Origin: Nocardioides sp. S-1144
GTDB taxonomy: Bacteria; Actinomycetota; Actinomycetes; Propionibacteriales; Nocardioidaceae
Assembly: GCF_005954645.2 (NCBI RefSeq)
Contig: NZ_CP040695.2
Span: forward strand, 3,472,001-3,536,000
Length of the DNA: 64,000 bases
Direction: 5' to 3'
Numbering within the stretch: position 1 is the first letter of the stretch; every line of letters starts with the position of its first letter. Position numbers and translations under genes: made by a program. This document shows, piece after piece, positions 18,404 through 28,032 of this stretch. The notes under the pieces were generated by a model, which saw only the letters and a program-made list of their open reading frames with translations, searched no databases and was not told the DNA's origin.

Positions 18404-19086
18404 GGGGCCAGCCGCTCGGTCGTCCACCCACCGGGGCCGCCGGGGTCGGTGGAGTCGGCGGAGCGGCGGTAGACGAGGCGGTCGTGCATCCGGCCCGGGC
18501 GACCCTGCCAGAACTCCACGACCTCGGGCCGGACCAGGTAGCCGCCCCACTCCTCCGGCACCGGGACGGCGTCGTCGGGGAGGTCGGCGAAGCGTGCCTC
18601 GACCTCGTCGTAGGACGCCGCCAGCTCCTCGCGCCCGGTGACGACCCGCGACTGGTGCGAGGCCCAGGCGCCGAGCTGGGAGCCGCGCGGGCGCACGGCG
18701 AAGTACGCCGCGACGTCGGCCGGCGGCAGCGGCGTGGCGACCCCCTCGACGCGCACCTGCCGCTCGAGCGGGTGCCAGGGGAAGAGCAGGGCGCAGCGCG
18801 GCTCGGCCGCGAGGTCCTCGCCCTTGCGGGAGGCGGTGTTGGTGAAGAAGCGGAAGCCGTCGTCGCCGTAGCCCTTGAGCAGCACGAACCGCGACGACGG
18901 CTGCCCGGACGGCGCCACGGTGGCCACCACCATCGCGTTCGGCTCGTGGATGCCGGAGTCGCGGGCCTCGGCGAACCAGCGCCCGAACATCGTCACCGGG
19001 TCGGGGGCGAGGTCGGCCTCGACGAGGCCACCCGCGGCGTACTCGTGGCGGAGGGCGCGGATGTCGTCTGCGGAGGCGTCGGCCAT
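18400..19086 (-). CDS. pdxH: pyridoxamine 5'-phosphate oxidase
   Basis: A 228-residue FMN enzyme that oxidises pyridoxine or pyridoxamine 5'-phosphate to pyridoxal 5'-phosphate, the last step of vitamin B6 synthesis and salvage. It shows PNAMVVATVAPSGQPSSRFV, LLKGYGDDGFRFFTNTASRK (FMN-phosphate contacts), PWHPLERQVRVEG, and the C-terminal substrate block WGGYLVRPEVVEFWQG with RMHDRLVYRR. The frame runs far upstream, antisense to citrate synthase, but ATG 19086 is fixed by homology and a TACCGT leaderless box. Confidence 0.95.
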   Translation of the reverse strand: MADASADDIRALRHEYAAGGLVEADLAPDPVTMFGRWFAEARDSGIHEPNAMVVATVAPSGQPSSRFVLLKGYGDDGFRFFTNTASRKGEDLAAEPRCALLFPWHPLERQVRVEGVATPLPPADVAAYFAVRPRGSQLGAWASHQSRVVTGREELAASYDEVEARFADLPDDAVPVPEEWGGYLVRPEVVEFWQGRPGRMHDRLVYRRSADSTDPGGPGGWTTERLAP

Positions 19087-19092
19087 GCCCCG

Positions 19093-19098
19093 ACGGTA
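19093..19098 (-). promoter_or_regulatory. -10 box of leaderless promoter (pdxH)
   Basis: On the minus strand TACCGT ends six bases before ATG 19086. Confidence 0.5.
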
Positions 19099-19158
19099 GT
19101 GCGGCAGAATGCGTCGGCGGACCACCCACCCGTGGTCCCCCGTCGCGAAGGAGCGAGC

Positions 19159-20262
19159 ATGACCGAGGTACACCACGGACTCGAGGGTGTCGTCGCCTTC
19201 GAGACGGAGATCGCGGAGCCCGACAAGGAGGGCTCGGCGCTGCGCTACCGCGGCGTCGACATCGAGGACATCGTCGGTCGCGTCCCGTTCGAGAACGTCT
19301 GGGGCCTGCTCATCGACGGCGCCTACACCCCGGGTCTCGCGCCGGCGGAGCCCTACAACCTCCCGGTGCACACCGGCGACGTCCGCGTCGACGTCCAGGC
19401 CGCGGTCGCGATGCTCGCCCCGGCCTTCGGCTTCGGCCAGACCTACGACATCAGCGACGAGCAGGCGCGCGAGGACATCGGCCGGCTCGCCGTGATGGTC
19501 CTCTCCTACGCCGCCCAGTCCGCGCGCGGCCTGACCCAGGCCGTCGTCCCGCAGCGGGTCGTCGACGAGGGCTCCACCCTCGCGGAGAAGTTCCTCATCC
19601 GCTGGAAGGGCGAGGCCGACCCGCAGCACGCGCACGCGATCGACGCCTACTGGAGCTCGGCGGCCGAGCACGGCATGAACGCCTCCACCTTCACCGCCCG
19701 CGTCATCACCTCCACCGGCGCCGACGTCGCCGCCGCGTTCTCCGGCGCCATCGGCGCGATGAGCGGCCCGCTGCACGGCGGCGCCCCGGCCCGCGTGCTG
19801 ACCATGATCGAGGCGGTCGAGAGGTCCGGCGACGCCACGGCCTACGTCAAGGGCCTGCTCGACTCCGGCGAGCGGCTGATGGGCTTCGGCCACCGTGTCT
19901 ACCGCGCCGAGGACCCGCGCGCCCGCGTGCTGCGCCGCACGGCCAAGGAGCTCGACGCCCCGCGCTACGCCGTCGCCGAGGCGCTCGAGCAGGCCGCGCT
20001 GAAGGAGCTGCGCGAGCGTCGTCCCGACCGCGTCCTGGAGACCAACGTCGAGTTCTGGGCCGCGATCGTCCTCGACTTCGCCGAGGTCCCGGCGCACATG
20101 TTCACCTCGATGTTCACCTGTGCCCGCACCGGCGGGTGGTCCGCGCACATCCTCGAGCAGAAGCGCACCGGCCGCCTGATCCGCCCCTCCGCCGTCTACA
20201 CCGGCCCCGCGGCCCGCCAGGCCGACGAGGTCGACGGCTGGAACGCCGAGTGGGCCGGCTGA
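19159..20262 (+). CDS. citrate synthase (citrate synthase 2 type)
   Basis: A 367-residue enzyme that condenses acetyl-CoA (or propionyl-CoA in some relatives) with oxaloacetate. Catalytic blocks are present: GPLHGGAPARVL with the first active His, MGFGHRVYRAEDPRARVLR with the second His and substrate Arg, and the C-terminal catalytic Asp region before MFTSMFTCARTGGWSAHILEQ. The length fits the short dimeric class usually called citrate synthase 2. ATG 19159 follows AAGGAG. It is divergent from pdxH and overlaps the next gene by 13 bases. Confidence 0.93.
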   Translation: MTEVHHGLEGVVAFETEIAEPDKEGSALRYRGVDIEDIVGRVPFENVWGLLIDGAYTPGLAPAEPYNLPVHTGDVRVDVQAAVAMLAPAFGFGQTYDISDEQAREDIGRLAVMVLSYAAQSARGLTQAVVPQRVVDEGSTLAEKFLIRWKGEADPQHAHAIDAYWSSAAEHGMNASTFTARVITSTGADVAAAFSGAIGAMSGPLHGGAPARVLTMIEAVERSGDATAYVKGLLDSGERLMGFGHRVYRAEDPRARVLRRTAKELDAPRYAVAEALEQAALKELRERRPDRVLETNVEFWAAIVLDFAEVPAHMFTSMFTCARTGGWSAHILEQKRTGRLIRPSAVYTGPAARQADEVDGWNAEWAG

Positions 20263-20825
20263 CCCGCCCGACGCTGCGCACCGCGCGCATCGTGCTCGAG
20301 CCGCTGACGCTCGAGCACACCGACCTGCTGGTCGGGCTCGACTCCGACCCCGAGGTGCTGCGCCACATCTGGGGCCGGGCCCTGAGCCGCGAGGAGGTCG
20401 TCGGCACCTGGATGGCGAGGCGGACCCGCCCGGACGCCGACGCGCGCGCCCTGGGCTACTGGGTCGGCCACGACGCCACCGACGAGCCCGGTCGGTTCCT
20501 CGGGTGGTGGAGCCTCGGCGTCGACGACGACCCGACGACCGCCGAGCTCGGCTACCGGCTGCGCCGCGACGCGTGGGGTCGCGGCTACGCCACCGAGGGC
20601 GCGCGGGCCCTGCTGGCGCACGCCTTCGACACCGTCGGCCTGGCCTCGGTGTGGGCCGAGACCATGGCCGTCAACGCCGGGTCCCGCGGCGTGCTGGAGA
20701 AGCTCGGGCTCACCCACGTCGGCACCGAGGTCCGTCGGTGGGCGGACCCGCTGCCGGGCTGGGAGCAGGGCGAGGTGCGCTACGAGGTCCGGGCCGAGGA
20801 CCGGCGCGCGAACCACGACGTCTGA
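20250..20825 (+). CDS. GNAT acetyltransferase, RimJ/RimL type
   Basis: A 191-residue acetyl-CoA-dependent N-acetyltransferase. The N-terminal RTARIVLEPLTLEHTDLL is typical of the RimJ/RimL group, and the acetyl-CoA loop appears as YRLRRDAWGRGYATEGARALL, followed by NAGSRGVLEKLGL. The acceptor is unknown. GTG 20250 lies inside the last codons of the citrate synthase gene and gives the expected N-terminus; longer frames upstream are antisense noise. Probably cotranscribed with citrate synthase. Confidence 0.85.
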   Translation: MGRLTRPTLRTARIVLEPLTLEHTDLLVGLDSDPEVLRHIWGRALSREEVVGTWMARRTRPDADARALGYWVGHDATDEPGRFLGWWSLGVDDDPTTAELGYRLRRDAWGRGYATEGARALLAHAFDTVGLASVWAETMAVNAGSRGVLEKLGLTHVGTEVRRWADPLPGWEQGEVRYEVRAEDRRANHDV

Positions 20826-20883
20826 GCCGGCGCCGCGCGGCGCCGCCGGCACGCCGACCCGCCCCTGCGGCCGGGGCCGGGTC
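20826..20883. terminator. two-hairpin terminator between convergent genes
   Basis: GCCGGCG (20826-20832) pairs with CGCCGGC (20844-20850). Next to it GACCCGCCCC (20856-20865) pairs with GGGG-C-CGGGTC (20873-20883). The pair separates the convergent GNAT and ASCH-like genes and could end both transcripts. Confidence 0.5.
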
Positions 20884-21447
20884 AGCGCCGGGTGCGCTCC
20901 AGGTAGGCCGCGCCCCGCGGAGAGAGCGAGTAGCCGACGGCGTGGCTGGTCGTCAGGCCGAGGTTCTTCAGCTTGCGGACGTCGATCTTGAACGGCGCCG
21001 TCTCGCGACCCACCGACGCCGCGAGGTCGGGCGCGCGGACCTCCGGCCGCTCGCCGATCATCCGGAGGTAGGCGAGCGTCCACGGGCCGTGGGCGGCCGC
21101 CCGGTCGAGCCGCTCGAGCCGCCGGTCGAGCTCGGCGACGTCGTCGTCGGTGAGGTCGGCGCTCTCGCGCAGCGCGATCCGCGGGTCCTCCCCCGCCCAC
21201 GCCAGGCGCACCCGGTAGGTCGGGAACGACTCCTCACCGGCCAGGCGCGCGCGGAGCCGGTCGGCGTCGGGCCACCCGGCCGCCAGCGCGTCGGCGTCGG
21301 TGATGGCCGCGGGGTCGACGACGGCGACGTCCTCGACCCGCACCAGCCCGGCGACGGTGGTGAAGACCCGGCCGGGCTCGACGTCCTGGCGGCGCCAGCG
21401 GCGGTAGGCCAGCGACACGGTGCCGTCGCGGACGCCGTGCGCGACCT

Positions 21448-21463
<16 letters not shown>
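20882..21463 (-). CDS. hypothetical protein with ASCH-like N-terminus
   Basis: A 193-residue protein. The first half (VKVAHGVRDGTVSLAYRRWRRQDVEPG, in part VSLAYRRWRRQDVEPG) looks like an ASCH domain, a PUA-like fold that binds RNA or modified nucleotides. The C-terminal third (DVRKLKNLGLTTSHAVGY and SLSPRGAAYLERT) resembles a winged helix. The combination recurs in actinobacteria but has no assigned function that I know of. It overlaps the upstream GNAT gene by 16 bases; a GTG at 21451 is an alternative start. Confidence 0.65.
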
Positions 21464-23140
<1,677 letters not shown>

Positions 23141-23156
23141 CCGGCCCCGGCCGCGA

Positions 23157-23672
23157 CTAGCGCCGCAGCGCGTCCTCGACCAGGGCGAGGGTCGCCTCGT
23201 CGAGGGCGACCAGGCGGGCCTCGGTGACGGAGGTCGGTGTCGACCGGAGGGTCTCGGTCGCCGCCGCGACGGCGTCCTCCCGCGGCCAGCCGTAGACGCC
23301 GGCGGAGACGAGCGGGAGGGCGAGGGTGCGGGCGCCGAGCTCGTCGGCGACGGCGAGGGCGCGCGCGTAGCAGGAGACGAGCAGGCGCCGGTCGGTCTCG
23401 CCGGCGCGGTGGTTCGGGCCGACGACGTGGATCACCCAGCGGGCCGGCAGCTCCCCGGCCGTCGTCCAGCCGGCGTCGCCGGTGGCCAGGCCGTCGGGGA
23501 AGCGCCGCCGGCAGTCCTCGAGCACCGCCGGACCGCCGGCGCGGTGGATGGCGCCGTCGACGCCGCCCCCGCCCCGCATCGCCCGGTTGGCGGCGTTCAC
23601 GACGGCGTCCACGTGCTGCGTGGTGATGTCGCCCCGGACGACGGTGACCCTGGCGTGGGACGGGCCGCTCAC
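23157..23672 (-). CDS. macro domain protein (ADP-ribose binding)
   Basis: A 171-residue macro domain. It shows VVRGDITTQHVDAVVNAANR, the GGGGVDGAIHRAGG catalytic loop, ARWVIHVVGPNH and LALPLVSAGVYGWPREDA, matching the O-acetyl-ADP-ribose/ADP-ribosyl hydrolase group (YmdB/MacroD-like). Likely removes ADP-ribose from proteins or hydrolyses O-acetyl-ADP-ribose, which would fit a genome with a sirtuin. GTG 23672 overlaps the topoisomerase stop as GTGA. Confidence 0.92.
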   Translation of the reverse strand: MSGPSHARVTVVRGDITTQHVDAVVNAANRAMRGGGGVDGAIHRAGGPAVLEDCRRRFPDGLATGDAGWTTAGELPARWVIHVVGPNHRAGETDRRLLVSCYARALAVADELGARTLALPLVSAGVYGWPREDAVAAATETLRSTPTSVTEARLVALDEATLALVEDALRR

Positions 23673-24682
23673 GAGGCGACCTGCTTGATCAGCTTCAGCG
23701 TGGCCCGCTCCAGCGCCGCCTGCCGGACGTCGGGGGTGTCGAAGCGACGTCGCGTGGTGCGCTGGATCGTCAGCCCGCGCTCGTAGGCCTCGATCACCCG
23801 CGGGTCGACGTAGGAGGAGCGGGCCAGCGTCGGGGTGTTGCCGAGGAACTCCGACACCTCGCGCATCGCGCCGGCCACCGCGCGCTTGCGCGACGCCGAC
23901 GTCTTCCCCGGCTCGGGCGACTCCGCCAGGGCCGCCGCGGCGAGCACGGTCGCGTGCCAGGTGCGGAAGTCCTTGGCGGTCGCCTCGAGACCCGTCGTCT
24001 CGCGCACGTAGGTGTTGACCAGGTCGGGGATGATCGAGCGCCACGACCGCCCGTGGCGGTAGGCCATCAGGCCCGGGTCGTCCTTGGCGCGTCGGCGGCG
24101 CATGATCTCGATCGCCTCGACGACGGTCGCGTCGTCGATCTCGATGCGGTGGTCGACCCCCGACTTGCCGGTGAAGGTGAACACCAGCCGGTCCTGGTGC
24201 CGCTTGACGTGGCGCCGCTCGAGCGTGGTCAGCCCGAACGAGCCGTGGGTGTCGGCGTAGACGTCGTTGCCGATCCGGAAGTAGCCGAGGTCGAGCAGCC
24301 GGACCGCCGCCGCGCAGGCCCGCTCCAGCGGCATGCCCTCGCGGCCGAGGTCGGCGAGCACCCGCTCGCGCGCCTTGACCAGCCCCTTGCCGAACAGCAG
24401 CATCCGCTCGAACTTCTCGGCGTCGCGCCGGGTCCGCCACTCCGGGTGGTAGAGGTACTGGCGCCGGCCGGCGTCGTCGGTGCCGACGGCCTGCAGGTGG
24501 CCGTTGGCGTACGGGGTGACCCAGACGTCCTTCCAGGCGGGCGGGATCACCAGGTCGCGCACCCGCTGGGCGTCCTCGGGCGCGAGCCGCTCCCCGTGCT
24601 GGTCGAGGTAGACGAACCCCGTGCCGGCCCGGCGTCGGGTCCAGCCGACCTGGTCGGGCGACGTCCGTCTCAAGCGCACCAC
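23669..24682 (-). CDS. DNA topoisomerase IB (poxvirus type)
   Basis: A 337-residue type IB topoisomerase that relaxes supercoils through a 3'-phosphotyrosyl link. The N-terminal domain has GTGFVYLDQHGERL and VIPPAWKDVWVTP. The catalytic domain has FTFTGKSGVDHRIEIDD with the active Lys/Arg, KDFRTWHATVLAA with a catalytic Arg/His set, and SSYVDPRVIEAYERG with the nucleophilic Tyr. The frame starts at GTG 24691, but a TAGGGT box (24690-24695) overlaps that codon; GTG 24682, seven bases after the box, is the likelier leaderless start. Confidence 0.93.
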   Translation of the reverse strand: MVRLRRTSPDQVGWTRRRAGTGFVYLDQHGERLAPEDAQRVRDLVIPPAWKDVWVTPYANGHLQAVGTDDAGRRQYLYHPEWRTRRDAEKFERMLLFGKGLVKARERVLADLGREGMPLERACAAAVRLLDLGYFRIGNDVYADTHGSFGLTTLERRHVKRHQDRLVFTFTGKSGVDHRIEIDDATVVEAIEIMRRRRAKDDPGLMAYRHGRSWRSIIPDLVNTYVRETTGLEATAKDFRTWHATVLAAAALAESPEPGKTSASRKRAVAGAMREVSEFLGNTPTLARSSYVDPRVIEAYERGLTIQRTTRRRFDTPDVRQAALERATLKLIKQVAS

Positions 24683-24689
24683 GCGGGCC

Positions 24690-24695
24690 ACCCTA
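24690..24695 (-). promoter_or_regulatory. -10 box of leaderless promoter (topoisomerase IB)
   Basis: On the minus strand TAGGGT ends seven bases before GTG 24682 and overlaps the alternative GTG 24691. Confidence 0.4.
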
Positions 24696-24738
24696 GGGAC
24701 GACGGCGCGGCGCCGACCTCACCCGCGCGGGCTGGTCG

Positions 24739-25575
24739 CTACGACCGCACCGCCCGGGCCAGCCACCGCGGCAGCCGCACGCGGAGCAGGGGTGCTCGCA
24801 CGCCCTCGCTGCTGAGGTAGACCCGGCCGTCCCGACCGACCGCGATCCCCTCGCCCTGCTGCTGGGCCGGCAGGTCGAACCGGCCGAGCAGCCGGCGCCC
24901 GGGCCAGGTGTAGACGGCGGCGTCCTCGTAGCCGCGGACCACGACGTGGCGTCCGTCGGGGAAGAACGCGCCGTCGGTGGCGACGGCCGGTGCCGCGCCG
25001 GCGTCGACCAGGCGGTTCGGGCGGTCGCGGCGCAGCGTGCGGGGTGCCAGCAGGAACCGGCCCCCGCCGGCCTCCTTGGTGACCAGCACCAGCCGCCCGC
25101 TCCGGGGCCGGACCATCATCGTCTCGACGTCGACCGGCCCTCCGGGGAGCCGCAGGACGAAACGGCGCGGGCGGACGCGGCGATCGCCGGGGCCGAAGGG
25201 CACCCGCACGACCGTCAGCCCGGTGCGGGCCGCGACGTTGCCGCCGACGTCGCCGACCCAGACGCGGCCGCGGCCCGCCGGGGCCAGCGCCTCGACGTCC
25301 ACCGGACGCCGTCGCCACGACGTCACCCCGACGGTCGCGCCGTCGCGGTCGACGGTGAAGACCTGCCCGCCGTCGCCGGAGTCGTTGACCGTCACGAAGG
25401 TGTTGCGCCGGGCGACGAGCCCGCTGGACTCGGTGATGGCCGGGTCCTGGAGGACGGTGACGACGCGCGCCGGCGGAGCAGCGCCGCCGCTCCCGGCGGC
25501 ATCGCCCGCGGGAACGGCGAGGGCGCTCCCGCCCAGCACCAGCGCCAGCAACGGGACCAGTGGTCGCGACCTCAT
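24739..25575 (-). CDS. secreted beta-propeller-like protein, short paralogue
   Basis: A 278-residue exported protein: signal peptide RPLVPLLALVLGGSALAVPAG, then a beta-rich domain with AITESSGLVARRNTFVTVND, VDVEALAPAGRGRVWVGDVG, DGRHVVVRGYEDAAVYTWPG and DLPAQQQGEGIAVGRDGRVY. These blocks recur in the same order in the adjacent upstream gene, so the two are tandem duplicates. This copy ends right after the propeller and lacks the membrane anchor, so it is probably released. No enzymatic motif is visible; function unknown. Confidence 0.8.
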   Translation of the reverse strand: MRSRPLVPLLALVLGGSALAVPAGDAAGSGGAAPPARVVTVLQDPAITESSGLVARRNTFVTVNDSGDGGQVFTVDRDGATVGVTSWRRRPVDVEALAPAGRGRVWVGDVGGNVAARTGLTVVRVPFGPGDRRVRPRRFVLRLPGGPVDVETMMVRPRSGRLVLVTKEAGGGRFLLAPRTLRRDRPNRLVDAGAAPAVATDGAFFPDGRHVVVRGYEDAAVYTWPGRRLLGRFDLPAQQQGEGIAVGRDGRVYLSSEGVRAPLLRVRLPRWLARAVRS

Positions 25576-25584
25576 CCGGCCACG

Positions 25585-26667
25585 CTACGGGCGCGGGCGC
25601 GGGCGCAGCGACCGGACCAGCGCGACGACGGCCACGAGGCCGACGACCCCGCCGAGCGCCCACGGCCACGCGGACCGCTCGCCGGCGGCGTCCTCGGTGA
25701 CCTCGTTCGCCTCGCGGACGCCGTCGCCCTCGGCGGCCGGTTCGGACGCCGGGGGCGTCGGGGGCGCCGGGGGCCTCGTGGGGCTCGCGGGCGTCGTGGG
25801 GCTCGAGGTGGGGTCGGGCGCGACCGCCCGGGCGACGCCGCGCGGCAGCGCGACGCGCAGCACGTCCGAGCGCATCCCCTCGGAGCTGACGAAGACCGCG
25901 CCGTCCTCGTCGACGGCGATGCCCTCGCCCTGCTGCTGGGCGGGCAGGTCGAAGCGGCCGACCTCGTCGAGGCCGGGCCAGGTGTAGACGGCCGCGGAGC
26001 CGTAGCCGCGCACGACGACGTGCCGGCCGTCGGGGAAGAACGAGCCGTCGGTGGCGATCCCGAGCGCGACGCCGGCCCGGCGCATCGGGTTCGGCCCGTC
26101 GGGGTCGAGCACGTCGGGACCCACGAACACCTCGCCCCCGAAGACGCCCTTGGTGACGACGACCAGGCGACCCGAGCCCGGCTCGACCATCAGCGTCTCG
26201 GCGTCCTGCGGTGGACCCGGGTAGTCGAGCTCGTAGGCCACCACGTCGACGTCGCGGTCGCCGCGCCCGACGGGCACCCGCGAGACGGTGACCCGCTGGC
26301 GCGCGGCGAGGTTGTCGCCGATGTCGGCGACCCACACCTCGCCGTCGCCGGCCGGGGCGACCGCCTCCACGTCGGTGGGGTCGCCGGACCAGGTGGTCAC
26401 GCCCACCGTGTCGCCGGTGGCCGGGTCGACGGTGAAGACCTGACCGGTGTCACCGGAGTCGTTGACCGTCACGAAGAGGCCGTCGCGCGCGACCAGGCCG
26501 CTCGACTCGACGATCTCGGGGTCGGTGAAGGTGAGCTCGACGGTCGCCTCCGGTGTCGCCGCCGCGGCCGACAGCGCGACCACGAACGGCACGGCGACGG
26601 CGATCCCCAGCAGCCTCGTCACCGGCAGCCTCGTCATCGCCAGCCTCGTCATCGGGAGCCGCGTCAC
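25585..26667 (-). CDS. membrane-anchored beta-propeller-like protein, long paralogue
   Basis: A 360-residue protein with signal peptide (LLGIAVAVPFVVALSAAAAT), the same propeller domain as its neighbour (IVESSGLVARDGLFVTVND; DLPAQQQGEGIAVDEDG), a Pro/Thr/Ser linker and a C-terminal helix SAWPWALGGVVGLVAVVALV with a basic tail, so it is held at the outer face. The N-terminus has four copies of a five-residue repeat (V/M-TRL-x) encoded by 15-base repeats, which gives several candidate starts. GTG 26667 is preferred because it overlaps the methyltransferase stop as GTGA. Confidence 0.78.
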   Translation of the reverse strand: MTRLPMTRLAMTRLPVTRLLGIAVAVPFVVALSAAAATPEATVELTFTDPEIVESSGLVARDGLFVTVNDSGDTGQVFTVDPATGDTVGVTTWSGDPTDVEAVAPAGDGEVWVADIGDNLAARQRVTVSRVPVGRGDRDVDVVAYELDYPGPPQDAETLMVEPGSGRLVVVTKGVFGGEVFVGPDVLDPDGPNPMRRAGVALGIATDGSFFPDGRHVVVRGYGSAAVYTWPGLDEVGRFDLPAQQQGEGIAVDEDGAVFVSSEGMRSDVLRVALPRGVARAVAPDPTSSPTTPASPTRPPAPPTPPASEPAAEGDGVREANEVTEDAAGERSAWPWALGGVVGLVAVVALVRSLRPRPRP

Positions 26668-27872
26668 GAGCCGAGCAGCGTGGCCAGGCGCGGCTCGAGG
26701 CCCCAGGCACCGACCAGCCCGTCGTACTCCTCGCGGACGCCGTCGGGCACCGCACCGGTGCGCACCGCACGCAGCATGGTGTTGCGCGGCGTGTGCTGGC
26801 TCTCCACGAACTGGACGACGTCGACGCGGTAGCCCTGCTGCCGCATCAGCGAGGCGCGCAGGCCGTCGGTGAGGGTGTCGGCGAGCCGCTCGCGCAGGAT
26901 GCCGTGCCGGGTCAGCTCGCCGTAGGGCGCCGGCGTCTCGACGCGGCGCAGCTGGGCGGCGACGTCGTGGTGGCAGCAGGGCGCGGCCAGCACCACCGAC
27001 GCCTGCCACCCGACGGCGCGGGCGAGCGCCTCGTCGGTGGCGGTGTCGCAGGCGTGCAGCGCCAGCACGATCTCCGGGTCGTGCTCGAGGACGGCGTCGC
27101 CGATCGTCCCGACCACGAACGTGGCGTCGAGGCCGAGCCCGGCCGCCACCGCGGTGTTGTGCTCGCGCGACTGCTGCTTGACGTCGACGCCGGTGACCGC
27201 GACCGGCAGGCCGCGCACCTCGCCGAGGAAGCGCTGGGCGGCGAAGGTGAGGTAGGCGTTGCCGCAGCCGAGGTCGACCACCCGCAGCGGGTCCTCGGGC
27301 GTCGGGCGGCGCAGGTGCCCGCCGGCGCGGGCCTCGGCGACGGTGGCGTCGAGCAGGCGCAGGAACTCCTCGACCTGGCGGTACTTCGCCATCCGGCTCG
27401 GCTTGACCCGGCCGTCGCCGCCGGTGAGGCCGAGCGCGGCGAAGATCGGGTCGTCGGGCGGCAGCAGCCGGTGCTTCTCCCGGTCGTGGTCACGGGCCAC
27501 GGCGACCGGCGCGGCGCGCGACGTCGTGTGCACGAGCGCCTCGCCGCGCTTGGTGACCCGCAGCTGGTGGGTGTGCTCGGTGGTGTCGACGTGCCACGTC
27601 GCGAACGGCTCGGCCAGCAGCGCGTCGACCGCGGCGGCGGCCTCGTGGCTGTCGGGGCCGGCCGCGTGGTTGGCGGTGTGGGCCTGGGTGGCGTCGTAGG
27701 AGGTGACCTGGAGGTGGCGCCCGGCCTTGAGGTCGACGTAGCGCAGCTCGACGCGGCGCCACCGCGGCTGCGTGCCCCGCCGCCGTCCGCCGGCCACGGC
27801 CCGGACCAGCGCGGCGTCGTCGAGCAGGGCGGCGCGGACCGTCTCGAAGCCGGCGGGGAGCGCGCCGGTCAC
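26664..27872 (-). CDS. class I SAM-dependent methyltransferase, METTL25/Methyltransf_32-like
   Basis: A 402-residue methyltransferase. The SAM-binding motif is VVDLGCGNAYLTFAAQRFL, followed by VTGVDVKQQSREHN, LALHACDTATDEALARAV and VVLAAPCCHHDVAAQL. The HACDTATDEA plus APCCHH pair is characteristic of the Methyltransf_32 family, whose eukaryotic members include METTL25 and a ribosomal-protein arginine methyltransferase. The bacterial substrate is not known to me. GTG 27872 overlaps the stop of a 28-residue membrane peptide as GTGA. Confidence 0.85.
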   Translation of the reverse strand: MTGALPAGFETVRAALLDDAALVRAVAGGRRRGTQPRWRRVELRYVDLKAGRHLQVTSYDATQAHTANHAAGPDSHEAAAAVDALLAEPFATWHVDTTEHTHQLRVTKRGEALVHTTSRAAPVAVARDHDREKHRLLPPDDPIFAALGLTGGDGRVKPSRMAKYRQVEEFLRLLDATVAEARAGGHLRRPTPEDPLRVVDLGCGNAYLTFAAQRFLGEVRGLPVAVTGVDVKQQSREHNTAVAAGLGLDATFVVGTIGDAVLEHDPEIVLALHACDTATDEALARAVGWQASVVLAAPCCHHDVAAQLRRVETPAPYGELTRHGILRERLADTLTDGLRASLMRQQGYRVDVVQFVESQHTPRNTMLRAVRTGAVPDGVREEYDGLVGAWGLEPRLATLLGS

Positions 27873-27955
27873 TTCAGCACCGCCGCCACCACCACGATCA
27901 CCAGCAGGGCCAGCAGCGCCACCGGGATCACGAGTCGACGGTGCCGCGGGTTCAT
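27869..27955 (-). CDS. 28-residue single-pass membrane peptide
   Basis: MNPRHRRLVIPVALLALLVI plus a short valine-rich end and a final Lys: a basic N-terminus and one hydrophobic helix, with nothing else. It has a TAGGCT leaderless box six bases before its ATG, and its stop overlaps the methyltransferase start as GTGA. Its likely roles are a tiny membrane protein in its own right or a leader that couples translation into the methyltransferase. Confidence 0.65.
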   Translation of the reverse strand: MNPRHRRLVIPVALLALLVIVVVAAVLK

Positions 27956-27961
27956 CCCCTC

Positions 27962-27967
27962 AGCCTA
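27962..27967 (-). promoter_or_regulatory. -10 box of leaderless promoter (membrane peptide-methyltransferase operon)
   Basis: On the minus strand TAGGCT ends six bases before ATG 27955. It would drive the peptide, the methyltransferase and perhaps the two propeller genes. Confidence 0.5.
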
Positions 27968-28032
27968 CGGACGACCGGCGGGACCGGCGCGACCGGCGTC
28001 GTCGGTCCCTCAGGACGGGCGGGCCGGAGGGG

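Noticed and set aside
18400..20148. pdxH frame extended upstream by ~350 codons
   Set aside because: The extension is antisense to citrate synthase; ATG 19086 matches the family start and has a leaderless promoter.
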